Assembly (NCBI GenBank): GCA_911728455.2
Contig: OU452222.1
Coordinates: forward strand, 26,340,923-26,404,922
Source: Marthasterias glacialis
Taxonomy: Eukaryota > Echinodermata > Asteroidea > Forcipulatida > Asteriidae
DNA length: 64,000 nt
Reading direction: 5' to 3'
The notes beneath the pieces are model-generated. The model saw only the letters and a program-made list of their open reading frames with translations. It made no database searches and was not told the origin of the DNA. How positions within the stretch are numbered: position 1 is the stretch's first letter; every line of letters starts with the position of its first letter. A program made the translations under genes and the position numbers. Below, piece after piece: positions 1 through 11,379 of the stretch.

Positions 1-523
1 CCCCTTACCAGTAGGCGCTAGTAAACAGGGGAAAATTGAAAAGAAAAAGTGCTTTCCTCTGTTGTTAAATTCCCTCCAAACAAGACTTGCAAACCCTTTG
101 ATTCTCAGTTGTCACGATTAAATATCAACATTGCAATTTCACTTTTTGAGGAGAGCTTTCATTCATACAATACAGTGTTTTACATGAACGGTTTGCCCCT
201 TCCTGAAATCTTTCCTGTTCATAAACTGATGTAAATAAAAAAAAGGATGACTGCACACGGTCATTCAATGAATCACTGGGGTCATGGGAAACCATGTGAT
301 TCTTTAGAAATAAATAAATACCAAAAATCCTGCCTCTTGTGCTTAAACATAACGACTGCTTTGATACAGGGTTGCTGAACCAGTTCATGCGCGTCAACAA
401 AATAGATTCACGCCTTCTACACAGTTATTTTGTGTTGCCTTTTCTGTTTGTTGTCCATATGGGAAGTTTTCGAATCGGCCCCCACTTTCACTTAAAGGTG
501 AACGCCCTTCATGCATTTAAGAC

Positions 524-700
524 CAGGCTCTAGTTTCGTGGAGGTTATTTAAGCTGCTGAAGCCAAAATTATTGCTTAACAAAATTGTGCTGAGCAAAAA
601 ATTGCAGGAAACCAGACACAAATGGTACATGACATGGTTTGGCTGGTTACTTATTTATGCAAAGCACAACTGTTTTGTCCAAGTTTGCTGAAAGTTGAAG
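524..700 (+). mobile_element. GGGCCCAATTTCATGG-family MITE, degenerate copy
   Basis: It shows the order GTTTCGTGGAG, TTTAAGCTGCTGAAGC, TTGCTTAACAAAATT, TGCTGAGCAAAA, CCAGACACAAATGGTACATG and TGGCTGGTTACTTATT. Better-preserved copies at 23999 and 63711 show the same order. Terminal GGGCCC is lost. Sequence from 1 to about 520 holds nothing else I recognise. Confidence 0.5.
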
Positions 701-1500
701 AGGGGTGTGGGACATCTAAATTGCTCTTTTATAATACTTAAAATATTATTAGGAATGAAAAAGTAAGGCTTCCGAGTTTATAATAGCAATAATAATAAAG
801 TCTTAAAAAAATGCAAATTTAAAGGAACGCGAGGACAACACTCGGATACACTGTTACCCCATACCATGATGTAAACGTTTTTTGTTTTTGTTTATTTTGT
901 GGGTTTTTTTATTAAAGAATAAATTTGGTCAGGCCTTTTTCCATTATTGGAAATGGGGCATGCACACAAACCTTTGAATTTATTTTTTTTTAAATGTTGT
1001 TGTTTTTTAAATTTCCTTGGCAGAAAGAAAGGGATAAAGAGTGAGATTGTAGTGACTAGGTACATGGCTGTCTATCTGTCGTCATCCACATGCTATTGAT
1101 ATCACAGGATGGAAGTGAGGGACCATCATGACCTTATACCACAGATGATCCTGTCTGGTTCAAATCAAAGGACCAAGTGTCTTCTACCCTGTCCCTCCGG
1201 AGGGGAAACAAAACTTGACATTTGACAAACGGAAATGCTACAGGAAAGAAGAAAAAGAAAAAATTGAAGATTGACCTCTTTAACCTGTCAGATATATTGA
1301 AAGGAATGACTTTGATGTAGGGTGTGTATGGGAAAGCAGGAGGTATATGCATTTACTTAGTCTGTTCTTTTAATTAAATGCATGAACTTTTGTGGCGAGT
1401 GGCGACGGATGTGGAAATTGTTGGGTTTCAAAGGAAATTCGCAGGAATTAATCAAAATTAATTCATGATTTCCGCTCCCAAAATTTGCAGATCATTCAAA
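701..1500. other. No recognised feature
   Basis: AT-rich unique sequence with T and A runs. Short ORFs only; no splice-flanked coding frame and no repeat recognised. Confidence 0.6.
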
Positions 1501-1801
1501 TGTACGCCTCAGTAGACTGGGAAACTAAGATCTGTTTTAGAGAAGTTTTATTATTTATTTTTGCTTTAGCGGTAACCACTAAGACAAATTTTGTCATTAT
1601 CTCTTGAATTAGAAAATAGAACTAGCTGTTACAAACTGCTTACCAACCAGAATGACCTATGGTATCAATGCAAAAGAAACTGTTAATGGCCTCATGTTTC
1701 AACCTTAGCAGAGTCTTACTCATACAGTGTATGTACTCAGTAGATTGAGAAATTAAGATTCGTTTTGCAAGAAGTTTACAATTTGAGAGGCCATTAACAA
1801 T
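1501..1801. repeat. Direct repeat pair with an inverted-repeat insert
   Basis: The block CAGTAGACTGGGAAACTAAG near 1510-1548 recurs, diverged, at 1737-1779. Around the second block, TGTTAATGGCCTCA (1681-1694) pairs with TGAGAGGCCATTAACA (near 1784-1799). The element also carries CATGTTTCAACCTTAGCAGA, the GTCGAAAC-type box in complement. Looks like a duplicated repeat or nested insertion. Confidence 0.5.
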
Positions 1802-2079
1802 TTGTTGTTGCTGAATCTCTTAAGTTATAAAACAAAATATCTTTAAAATTTGTACGTTTCGGTCTGAAAACTCATTGTATTTTTTATTATTTTTTTTTTT
1901 TCAAGTTCATACCAATCCTCCAGAGAAATATTTCCAGTTGTCAACATCACAAAAATACCATTTACAGTCCTCGCCCCCATATCCCCATTAGGGATTTTCA
2001 CACGATGAAAAATCTCTGTGTTGGACATGAGTCCCATCCGTGTGAGTTTGACTGACCTTTTCACACTACAACATGTAGT

Positions 2080-2142
2080 GTAGAGTGCTCAACTAAAGTT
2101 GTAGAGTGCTCGACTAAAGTTGTAGAGCGCTCGACTAAAGTT
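2080..2142 (+). repeat. 21-bp tandem repeat, three copies
   Basis: Three head-to-tail copies of GTAGAGTGCTCGACTAAAGTT starting at 2080, 2101 and 2122, with two substitutions between them. Too few units and no spacers, so not CRISPR. Confidence 0.9.
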
Positions 2143-5100
2143 GAAACCAACCCTGCTCGGGAGGTGGGCTGAGGATTTTTGAACTGTATAGAAGAAACAC
2201 GGTAGCAAAACAGCTAATTTTGGGTGGGGCAGAGCGGATTTGAACCATGTTGAAATTTTATAAAGTCAACATGGAACAGAACCATGTAGCTTTCGGCAGG
2301 GACCAGAGCTTGTTTGAAAAGGCCTCTTGATTATGTACTTGGCTGCAAATTGAAATCAACCCAATATGGACATGCACAAAATCCCTGGTGGAACTGTTTC
2401 CCATTTTTTTTTTCACTAATAATTGTACAGGTTGGTTGAATGGTGTGTATATATTGAAAACTGCCAAATTTGATTACATTTACTCCTCCAAAAACAATTA
2501 TAATTTCCCTTTAACGCGGACATGGATCATGAACATGAACTGTAATTCAAATCGAGTATGAAATATGAGTGAGGTTTCAATTCAGTTTATTACATTTGTA
2601 CATACATGTGATGGATAGCATTTGAAAACCTCTAATCACTGTTTCTCTGCATTCAACAACGCTTCCATCTCAAAGAATTGCAAATTTCACGACTATGTCG
2701 CGGGTCCAAGCCACAAATTACATTCAACATGAGTAAATAATATATTCTAGTCTCATTAAATATACACTCTTGCTTCAGCGTCCCATTATGACCACTCCAG
2801 ACCTCATCAGGACACTATCAAGGTGTAACTTTGATCACATAAAAACCCTTGTGGCTAGTCAGCCTGCTTAAAGGTACATAAATAGGGCTCACATTTGGTG
2901 TAACAATTTACAAGACAAAACGGCTTGTGGCTTCAAAATCTTTACTGGACCAGAATTAAGCAGGCTTGTGAAAATTTGTGCAAGCTCGTTTCAACGTGCT
3001 CGTCTAGCGTCAGGCTGAATTGAAAAACACAAGTCTTGAGTTTACTGGCCCGACGCTTAAGTCACTGGCCTCGGGCCAGCACTCAAGTGTAAAATTCGTT
3101 CCCTGATGTATGAAAAATCATGGGCATAGGTGTACAAGCCAGGAGGGCGAGGGGGGCAGGTGCCCCCCAAAAGAAAATTCAGGCAAAACTGAGGAAAATT
3201 TGGGCAAAGCAAGAAGAAAAGGGTAAACAAAAAAGGATTTTTTTTTTCCTTTTTTTCCCCTTTTAGAATATGCTAAGATAATCTTTTGTGGTTAGTCCGG
3301 GAATTTTTGTGCAAGTGTCAGGCCTGATTGCTTCGTTTTTGAAAGGGCAACTGCACCAATTCATTTTCTTCTTAATAAAAGGCACCTCAGTGAGGAAATT
3401 ATAAATTTCTATTGGAACATTTCAAGGGCACCAAGGCAATGACCAGCGGTAACGGAGGCAATTGCCTCTATAAAGCATCAGACCTGAAGTTCAATTTTGG
3501 GCATAGTTTATATACAGCCGATTGAAATAAAAAATGGAGTCTTAATGACAATCTTCTTATACATGGCAGGAATTTATAGGAAATACATGTAGTCCTCGGG
3601 GAAACTGGTACTGGTATCAAGGAAGTCAGAAGTAAAGCTTTAAAATTTATAACTTGTTCCAAAGTTTTTTCAATCGTTCCCAATGCATTACACCTTTAAC
3701 ACACAGTACTAATGGGGGACTGTATTGACTTAAATCAAAGAGCACTATGCATGCATGAATCACAGGCAAAAATTGAAAATTCAAAATTAACATTTTATTA
3801 AAATTACAGACAACTCGTGATAACTGTAGAGATGTGTGGAGTCCTTTGCATGATTAAAGCAATTGTTTACAGAGTTTTTTTTTGTATTGCACCACACAAG
3901 GGCATGTACTCAAGGTTCAATGTTCTATAAGGCCATGTAAAAATAGTTTGAAGTTTGTCAACCTCTCTCCATAAATCATTGCCCGACCAAAGTTATTTTA
4001 CAGTACAATTTCAAATGAACAGAGCCCGTAAAGGGACAAGGTTTTAAAAAAAAATTATTTTGTTGCCCCCAAAATATTATTTCATTCCCACAAAATATTA
4101 TTTGTTCCCTCAAAATATTATTTGGAGGGATCAAAAGAACATTTTGAGGATTTATTTCCTTCAAATGATGTTTCAAAGGGGCGGGAAAAAAAAACCAAAA
4201 ACATGTCCCTTTCTGAGCTCTGTAAAAACATATTTTTGCCTAACACATCCCAAGTAAAAACACCAACCAAAAACTAATTTGTTTCTTAAAACAACTGCAA
4301 TTACATATACAATTCAATAAATTAATAGACAACCCATAGATACATGGAGATAAAAAACAAAATTGTCTAAAGGAACAAAAAAGACATGAAAAAACCTTTT
4401 ATTTATTTATTTATTCATATTTTGTCTTATTTTATTTTTATTTTTTATTTTTATTTTTTTTTTTTTTTGGGGGGGGTACTTAAAGAGACCCACTGCAATA
4501 GCACAATTCTTTAGCACATAAAGCAGTGTTTTTGTTGGCTTTTAATGCTTCAGAGTGCTCCTTTAAGGCCCCATCCCTTCCAAACCAATTACTTATGGTA
4601 CCCTATTGAGTGGATTATGCATTCAGACAGCCATTAGTACAGGGTCAAACCGAGTTGCAACAAACAATTACCAGATTCAATGTGACGATTTGCCCATAAC
4701 GCAAATGAAATAACAGCGGTACACAAACACGGCAATAAAACTTAGGAAAAAGTACCATGGAATCAGCAGAGTGACCGACGACGCTACAACATGATTGAAG
4801 CCTTTAGAAAGTGGCATTGAGCCAGCTCCTAATGGGTCGGCTCATTTGTTTAGTGATCATCCGTTTGTCTCAGTTCTCATGGTCTGAACAAGATTTTCTG
4901 AGAAGTGAAAAATTCCATCTGCTTGTGAGGACTTTTAAGAAAATGCTATGAATATGAAGACTGAAAAGTGGATCGATGACCAGAAAATCAACTTTTTGAA
5001 CAATCATCCAGACAGTATTTAAATTTTCTTTAGCCGTTTTATAAGAAGTTGTTTACAAGTGCCAGACATTTTCAATGCAACACTCTTCCCAACAGAAAGT

Positions 5101-5920
5101 TGTATTGTTAGCAATAAAATGGCCACAATTTTTAGCACTAACTGCCTGTAAATTCATACCATAAAACAACACTGTGCATAATGTTCTGTAACTGATAATC
5201 GTCCGACAAACAACCAAACTTTCATAATCTGTTTTCTTGAAAACACCATTTTGCTCGATAATTTCTTACAACCTTAGATCTGACGTATGCATGGTGTTGA
5301 ATATATACAACTGCATATTATTGGATTGCCTTATGTACATTATTAATCAATAAACCATCACTTGTATTTTGGTCGCCTCTTTCGTTAAATTTATGAGAAT
5401 CTTACATTATTTTCTGTGATTTTAACAGGGAAAGTACGAACATTTGCCCTTTTGGAAAAATATTGGAAACCCCCCCCCCCCCCGCCCACTTGCTTGATGC
5501 ATCTAACAATAATATGACAAAAAAATTTACAGTTGGTTTGGAAGTGAAATATTAGAAACATATTTTCCAGATTGGTTTAATAAATCTAAAAAAAAATAAT
5601 AGAAACAGACCAAAGTAACGATACGACCCGTTTGCCATAAAACATCACAAACGCTATCGCAGAATTCATTTAAAATATGCATGAGTGACGACACGTACAA
5701 GCAAAACATGATCAATAGTGGAAACTAATATTATAGTAAACAAAATAAACTCTCCTTACAATTAAACATACATCAAGGTCATCCATTCCCTGAGCCCAAT
5801 TAAAATCTTGGGGGGGAGGGAACAAATTTCCGGAGAAGAAAAAAAAAAAATTCACACGATTGAGGGGATTCCATCGTAATCTTAATAACCATCCCCGTGT
5901 ATAAAGCTACCACGCTGGGT
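2143..5920. other. No gene; AT-rich sequence with simple repeats
   Basis: Apart from the small tandem repeat at 4068 I see T-rich and TATTTA simple sequence near 4400-4470, a G-rich GGTGCCCCCC block near 3150 and a C15 run near 5470. No coding exon on either strand is supported. Confidence 0.6.
4068..4123 (+). repeat. Roughly 21-bp tandem repeat, three copies
   Basis: The core CAAAATATTATTT recurs at about 4070, 4091 and 4111 with CCC-rich linkers. Confidence 0.8.
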
Positions 5921-6286
5921 GCTCCTACGCTAGCCCCGACAGCCATTCACCGCACACCAAAACACAAACCCCTCATGTAGAAACACTTGCATATCTCCAC
6001 ATACACACACTACACACACACTCACTCGGCCTACAAATCTACACCACACGTACTGTACATGTACATGTACTACACATATGATGCTATACACCACACAGAC
6101 AAAGAGATGTCTGTTACATATTGAGTCATGCCATGCTACACACAGTTGAGACCTCTTATTAATACACACACAAGGTCGACCGGTCAACCTACCCACAGGC
6201 ACCCCTACATTTGGCCCTCCCCACGATGACAACAATAAAATCGTCTGACAAACAGAGAGGACACAAAGCAAAATGGGGGTATTTAC

Positions 6287-6371
6287 CTGGAAAATTCAAC
6301 GGAGGAGGAAAGTACGGGAAAGGCATCTCCAATCCTGCTGTCGGGTAGATGTTTCCGTTATTCACGGCCAT
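6287..6371 (-). CDS. Putative alternative first coding exon (N-terminus, Pro/aromatic-rich)
   Basis: Read on the minus strand, an ATG at 6371 lies in a strong Kozak context (AAACATGG: A at -3, G at +4). It opens 28 codons plus one base and runs into a good splice donor, CCAG|GTAAAT. The peptide begins MAVNNGNIYP and continues with TAGLEMPFPYFPPPLNFP. It has no charged cluster and no signal peptide; it is a Pro, Tyr and Phe rich low-complexity start, as in activation domains of transcription regulators. An in-frame TGA upstream and no good acceptor just before the ATG argue for a first exon rather than an internal one. The donor leaves phase 1, the same as the exon at 17395-17575, so both could join the same next exon. 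The pattern loosely recalls A/B-domain first exons of retinoic acid receptors, but that is only a resemblance and no gene name is given. It could still be a chance ORF with a chance donor. Confidence 0.5.
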
Positions 6372-6700
6372 GTTTATATGTCCAATAGTTACCGTCAGCC
6401 TGGTTCACACAAGCAATGTGGAGGCAAGGGCTTGTGGGAGCTATCGACGAGGCCCCGACACAACACTGTGTGTCTCATGTCACACGGCCAACTTGTGTAC
6501 AACAGATTATACCCCTGAAGTGTGCTATTGAGTCGCCATTCAATGGCCGCATCTACATGGCAAAGGTTGGGCCGCCTCCACTCAGCCTGTGGGGGTGGGG
6601 ATGGGGGGGGGGGGGGTAGAGTCATAAGCCATGGGACGGGCAGTACTCCATCAGCACTGCACACATAGATACAGACCCGTTAATACGTCATATTGTGCAT
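6372..6700 (-). promoter_or_regulatory. Presumed 5' UTR and promoter of the exon at 6287-6371
   Basis: This stretch is directly upstream, in minus orientation, of the proposed first exon. It is richer in G+C and CpG than its surroundings and carries a long G-run near 6600. I see no TATA box at a convincing distance and no clear initiator. The assignment rests on position and base composition alone. Confidence 0.25.
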
Positions 6701-7748
6701 ACAAAGCACACCTCTCATGCAATGGATGTGAAGAGCTTGACTGTACTGTGCACTATTACACCCACCATTAATCCTATAAGAAGATAATCCGCTAAAACCA
6801 GTGAGTCAGTAATTCTCTCCAGCACACTGATCCATTTAGTTCAGACGGGACATATTGTGGAAGGAAAACACAGCCACATGACAGTGATTTGGAATGGAAA
6901 GCCACATTTTTCATTCCAACTTATAAAATGAAGACAGGGAAAAAAAACATCACATAAACCAACAACTTGACATACATAAATACCACCTCGTTTACAGGCA
7001 CAAAGTGCTACAACAGGACTACACATGTTTAATCCTGTCTAAGCCTAATCCTCTTTAAGCCTTAATCCCATGAGAGTACACCATTAAAGAGGATTCACTA
7101 ATCCACGTCTAATCAATTTCTTTGTCAGGAAATCCAGTTTCCTTGTATTAAGAAATCACAAAGGGCCTTGGCAACAAACAAAAAATTCAAAACACTTGGT
7201 CAAATTAAGGAGGCCTAAATTCCATGTTTCATGGTTTCACCTGGTCCTTGCTCTATGGCTCCACTGACCACTGAATTTTCAGTTTCTCTTCACAGTTTTT
7301 GTTAAGTAAAATCTAAACCCCTCGTTACCAAAAACGTTACATACCCAAAATGAAAATGCTAGTTTAAAAACCACTTGAAAAAACTTTTGCACAAAAGGGT
7401 GTATTGCTTCAAAAAAAAAAATTCTTTTAAATCAAGGCTTTAAAAATTATTAAATGCATCTATGTCTATGATTTGATCTTCATCAAATATACATCTAGCT
7501 TGACTTTTAACGATGGTTAACTAATTAAGAATTAATTTTTTTTTGAATATAAATTATTACAATAACAAAGTCCATGCAATGACAAAGTTGGAATTTAAAA
7601 GTTACCTAATATTTGAGTTATTGATTCATCACTTTCTTGAAGCCGAGTGACAGTTAATAAGCAATTCCTTCCTCCATGAATCATCCCATTAATGAACTGA
7701 CCCCCTTCCTGACCCCCTCCCCCTACCCCTACCCCTTCTCTGGGTTTG

Positions 7749-7995
7749 AACCACACCTGCGCGGCCAATTAGCAATAGCCGTCTAAATGCCACTCAAAAG
7801 CAGATGGGCAGCTTCCCCGCCGATTGATAAAACCGAATGGGGACGATCACTGACGCCGAGTCCCTTCACTAAACTAACCCCCCTCCCCAAGGTTAAACCA
7901 CACCTGTATGGCCTAATGGCACGTGCCATCTAAATACTGTTCAAACCAGATGGTCGGTTTCCCAACAGATAAATGAAGGGGTTGATCAGTGACGC
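7749..7995. promoter_or_regulatory. Tandemly duplicated motif cluster (RUNX/E-box/GATA), candidate enhancer
   Basis: Two diverged copies, about 147 bp apart, share an ordered set of short blocks. Each has AACCACACCTG (RUNX consensus AACCACA overlapping E-box CACCTG; 7749 and 7896), then TCTAAAT (7782 and 7929), CAGATGG (7801 and about 7947), GATAAA (in the 7820s and about 7968) and GATCA(C/G)TGACGC (7845-7856 and 7984-7995). The bases between blocks have drifted while the blocks and their order are kept. That pattern suggests selection on binding sites after a local duplication. It lies about 1.4 kb upstream, on the minus strand, of the proposed first exon at 6287-6371. Confidence 0.45.
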
Positions 7996-8099
7996 TGCTG
8001 TGCCATATACCAACCAATGATGCTTCCTCGGGCATGCAGCAGATTCAGTTCATGAAAATGAGACGATTGTATCATAAAGATTGCCACCGTCTCTCTCTC

Positions 8100-9474
8100 T
8101 CTCGACAAAAAAAAACTTGTCCACTGAAGACGATCATGATGATGATGGCGACGATAGCATTATCATAATGAAGCCTTGACAGCGGATTCTACGGGCTAGA
8201 GACTTTACAAGTATTAAACATGACAGGGGTTATGAAAGGTGAATTAACGGAACGAGGCATACGGCACATACGCTGTGCTGGGGGGTTAATATGTGATCCT
8301 TAATGGACGTCTAGGAATAAAATTACAAACATGTGCATGTGATCTTTCAGGATATCTTTGGTTTTGTTTTTGATTTGAAATTGTTAAATTTTTATGAGTA
8401 GATTCATCGTCTCAAGATAAAAGAGATACACCTGAAGGAATAGTGCTTGGGGACTAAAGATGACTCAAAGGAATGACAAATATTGAAAAATGTGCCTGGA
8501 CCCGAGAAAAACCTTCAGTGACAAATTTGTTGTAGTAAAACTCTCTGTTGAGGGGTAAAAAATGTAGATATTGCTAATAGGAAGGCCATGAAGTACTCAG
8601 TTGGGGGACATACCTGTATGAAACCTAGGTAAAGAATGCGCTTAAATTGGGTCGATATCATTAAATGTTCTTGATTGGGCACAATTCTTATTTGGGCATT
8701 GAATGTACCTCCTTGAGGTGACATACACAGATAATAAATTAAAAAAATTCTGGCTGAATGTTTAAAAAGCATGGTCATTCTGAACACATTTTATTTTGAA
8801 ACTGTGTCCAAAATAAAAGATGCAGAAGCGTTCACCAGGGACATATCACCTTGAAGATAAAAGTACAACTTTCTTTGAAATACACATGAGCAGTTTATTG
8901 GAATGTGAATTGTTCAGGGCAAGATTTTTTTTTCTCTCGCTGTAGTAGTTTGAGAAGAAATTAGTCCACGAGGATTGTGTAATAAGAGATGATGTCAGAA
9001 AATTAATTGCGTAAGCTGAGAAAATAGCCACGTCACACCTAGGGGGAATCTCTTTCCATCCCACACCTTAGGGCGTTCTCTAGGCCCGGTTCGGCACGGC
9101 GATATTTTCCACGAGCGTGTCATAAATGCTCTTTACTGAAGGACAGGAAACACTTCAACGCCCCCGGTTGGGGGACAGAAGCGAACCGGGGTGACAAATC
9201 GCCAAGTGCTCTGAGCGGGAGAGAGAGAGAGAGACAGGAGATGGGGATAGAATCTTCTTGCAGGGGGAGGCGGGAAATTAAATGGGATTTTTTTTATAAC
9301 GACCCTGAGTTTACCTGACTTATGATACTTTGGGCGTGTTTTGTTTATGATGCGTAAGAAGTCACATCACACTTCAGAATGATTCTAATATCGACTCAAG
9401 AAGAAAGAATACATGGCTTAGCAGCATAGACAAGGGGCTTATACATAGATATTCTATGGAACCACTAAAACTGC
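8100..9474. other. No gene recognised
   Basis: Mixed unique sequence after the RUNX/E-box module, including a CT run at 8092-8101 and a GA run at 9217-9230. Short reverse ORFs have no domain or splice support. The part around 9070-9200 is richer in G+C and might be regulatory. Confidence 0.5.
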
Positions 9475-9478
9475 TTAA

Positions 9479-9812
9479 AGCCCCAGCTCAACATTGGTAA
9501 GAAGAAAAACATAAATGTTCACAGATTTACATATACCTTAAAGATAATGATGGTAGAAAACTTTCCTTGAAATATTTCTGCCTAAAGTGATATCGTTTTT
9601 AAGTAATAAGTGAAAAAGATTTAAAATTAGTTTCCGTCTCAGTGAGACGAAAAGTCTGCCTAAAGGCATACGTACAAAAATGCTGAATGCATTTTTACCA
9701 TTTTCTCGTTTTCTCAGCTGACATTTTCACAGGTCGGTTTTATTACAAATATCTTGATTTGTGCAAAGAATGGAAACATTAACAGTCAGTTTACCAATGT
9801 TGAGCTGGGGCT
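9479..9812. mobile_element. piggyBac-like MITE, AGCCCCAGCTC family, complete
   Basis: A 334-bp element bounded by TTAA on both sides (9475-9478 and 9813-9816). Its inverted ends run AGCCCCAGCTCAACATTGGT and match over about 22 bp. TTAA target duplications are the hallmark of piggyBac-type insertion. No transposase is present, so it is non-autonomous. Other copies lie at 25087, 52697 and 57682. Confidence 0.85.
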
Positions 9813-10212
9813 TTAACTGAGAACAAAATTGAAGAGCAGAATAGGCCTTGGTTGTGGCCTTAGGTCAAATAATATTGGCGAGGAAAAAAAAGTAGAATAC
9901 CAACCAGGCAATATGTATATATAGATACATTTCTTTGATTGGCTATCATATTCCGGCTTATTTCTGGATTCCTTCCCACAATTCCCAACTCCCCTTTTTT
10001 CTATAAATGGATCTGTGTTTATGTCTGTGTTTGTTTTAGCCTCTGACGAAGGTCTGGTTTGGATCGAACGCTAAGTCCATCAACCCTACTAGTTTTATAT
10101 ATATATATATATAATAAAAAAAATTATAATTTTTTTTACTAATTTCTCGACAATTTACTAAACAAATCTATGGCTTTGGATAGTCCTTTCATGATACAAA
10201 CGTTTGTGTTAA

Positions 10213-10600
10213 AGGCATTGCATATGTTTGGTAATGACTCTGAAAAATTTTGGCAATAAAAACTTACTTGGTAAGGAGTACGGCAGCTTTGGATAGTATA
10301 ACGCATTTTGAGAAACGTTTCACTTCGAAGTACTGCAGTTATGGAAAAATATATCACTTTTTATCCCCCAAAAACTTGAATCTGAGAAGCGTTATGGCCG
10401 TAACGCTTCTCAGAATGTGTATTCCAATGACGGATACTTCTTCTGCGTGAACGCAACTGCTCCAGATTTTTGGCGATATCTCAAAAACGCTGCCACCTTT
10501 TGAAATGAAATTCACACAGGTTAGTTTTATGGTATATATCTACAATTATATAGCATTAAGGCAAACGTACGGTTCCAAAAACCAAAGGTATACTTTGCCT
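10213..10600. mobile_element. piggyBac-like MITE, AGGCA subfamily, with central palindrome
   Basis: A 388-bp element between TTAA at 10209-10212 and TTAA at 10601-10604. The diverged inverted ends begin AGGCA and continue into a TTTGGTA-like block. A perfect 14-bp stem (TCTGAGAAGCGTTA) with a 6-nt loop sits at 10381-10414. Internal text such as GAGAAACG and CTTCGAAGTA resembles an abundant sea-star TTAA repeat I recall. It is non-coding. Confidence 0.75.
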
Positions 10601-11179
10601 TTAAGCCATGGAGATGGTTAAACCAATACACGGTAACGAAATTTTATGCGGTGTACAAAGAATCAGTAACATTAAACCCCCTTCGATCCTGACCATTGTA
10701 AATAACTGACAAAAGAAATTCAAGAATATGTCGCCCTACATTTTTCCATCAGTCTATATAGTGTCATATTGCAGCAACAGTACTGATACAAAACTATCTA
10801 TTTGTACGGTGTTGAACAATCAGTCAAAAGACAGGTTCAAAACACAAGTATTCAAATTATGCCCTCACATTCATAAACTGTGGTTTGACGCTTTTCAGTT
10901 GTCGTCTCTAGTTGACCATAAGTCCCTTGACTAAAGACAACTTATCAATTTACAGACTGAGACAGGAACAACATCTCCATTTTTTAAGAGATGTTAAATT
11001 TGCATTAAGAATATTACTTGTATGTAGTTTACCCGTACACGAAATGTGTGTTAAGCACTGTATACTCGGTCCTTTCCCAAGAGTCCTATGAAAAAAGATC
11101 CAGATATACCTGTATTATTCTAGAAATCATTGTGGTACCCACTGCTAAAATATTGGATTCAAACTGCCACTGGCTACCG

Positions 11180-11375
11180 GGCAAGCCTGGCGGTCTAGTG
11201 GCAAGACATCTGCTCTAGAATGGTAAGGGCTGTGGGTTCGAATCCCATCCAAGTGATATGCCTGTGGATTTTTTGCACAAGACTCAGGAAAGTACTGTGC
11301 ATAACACACAGCGGTGAATGGGTAAAAAAATGTAAATAATACAAAATATCTTGTTATTAAAGTCAGTGCAGCAAA
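11180..11375 (+). mobile_element. tRNA-derived SINE
   Basis: A pol III A-box-like TGGCGGTCTAGTGG at 11188-11201 and a perfect B box GGTTCGAATCC at 11235-11245 form a tRNA-like head. The body contains GACTCAGGAAAGTACTGTG and CAGCGGTGAATGGGTAAAA, also seen as separate tails at 28020 and 59801. No intact cloverleaf, so a SINE rather than a tRNA gene. Confidence 0.7.
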
Positions 11376-11379
11376 AAGC

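Noticed and set aside
2080-2142. CRISPR-like array
   Set aside because: Three contiguous 21-bp units without spacers in a eukaryotic sequence: a plain tandem repeat.
11188-11250. tRNA gene
   Set aside because: A and B boxes are present, but the arms do not form an acceptor stem and a SINE body follows. The same applies at 17157, 23635, 56913 and 59479.
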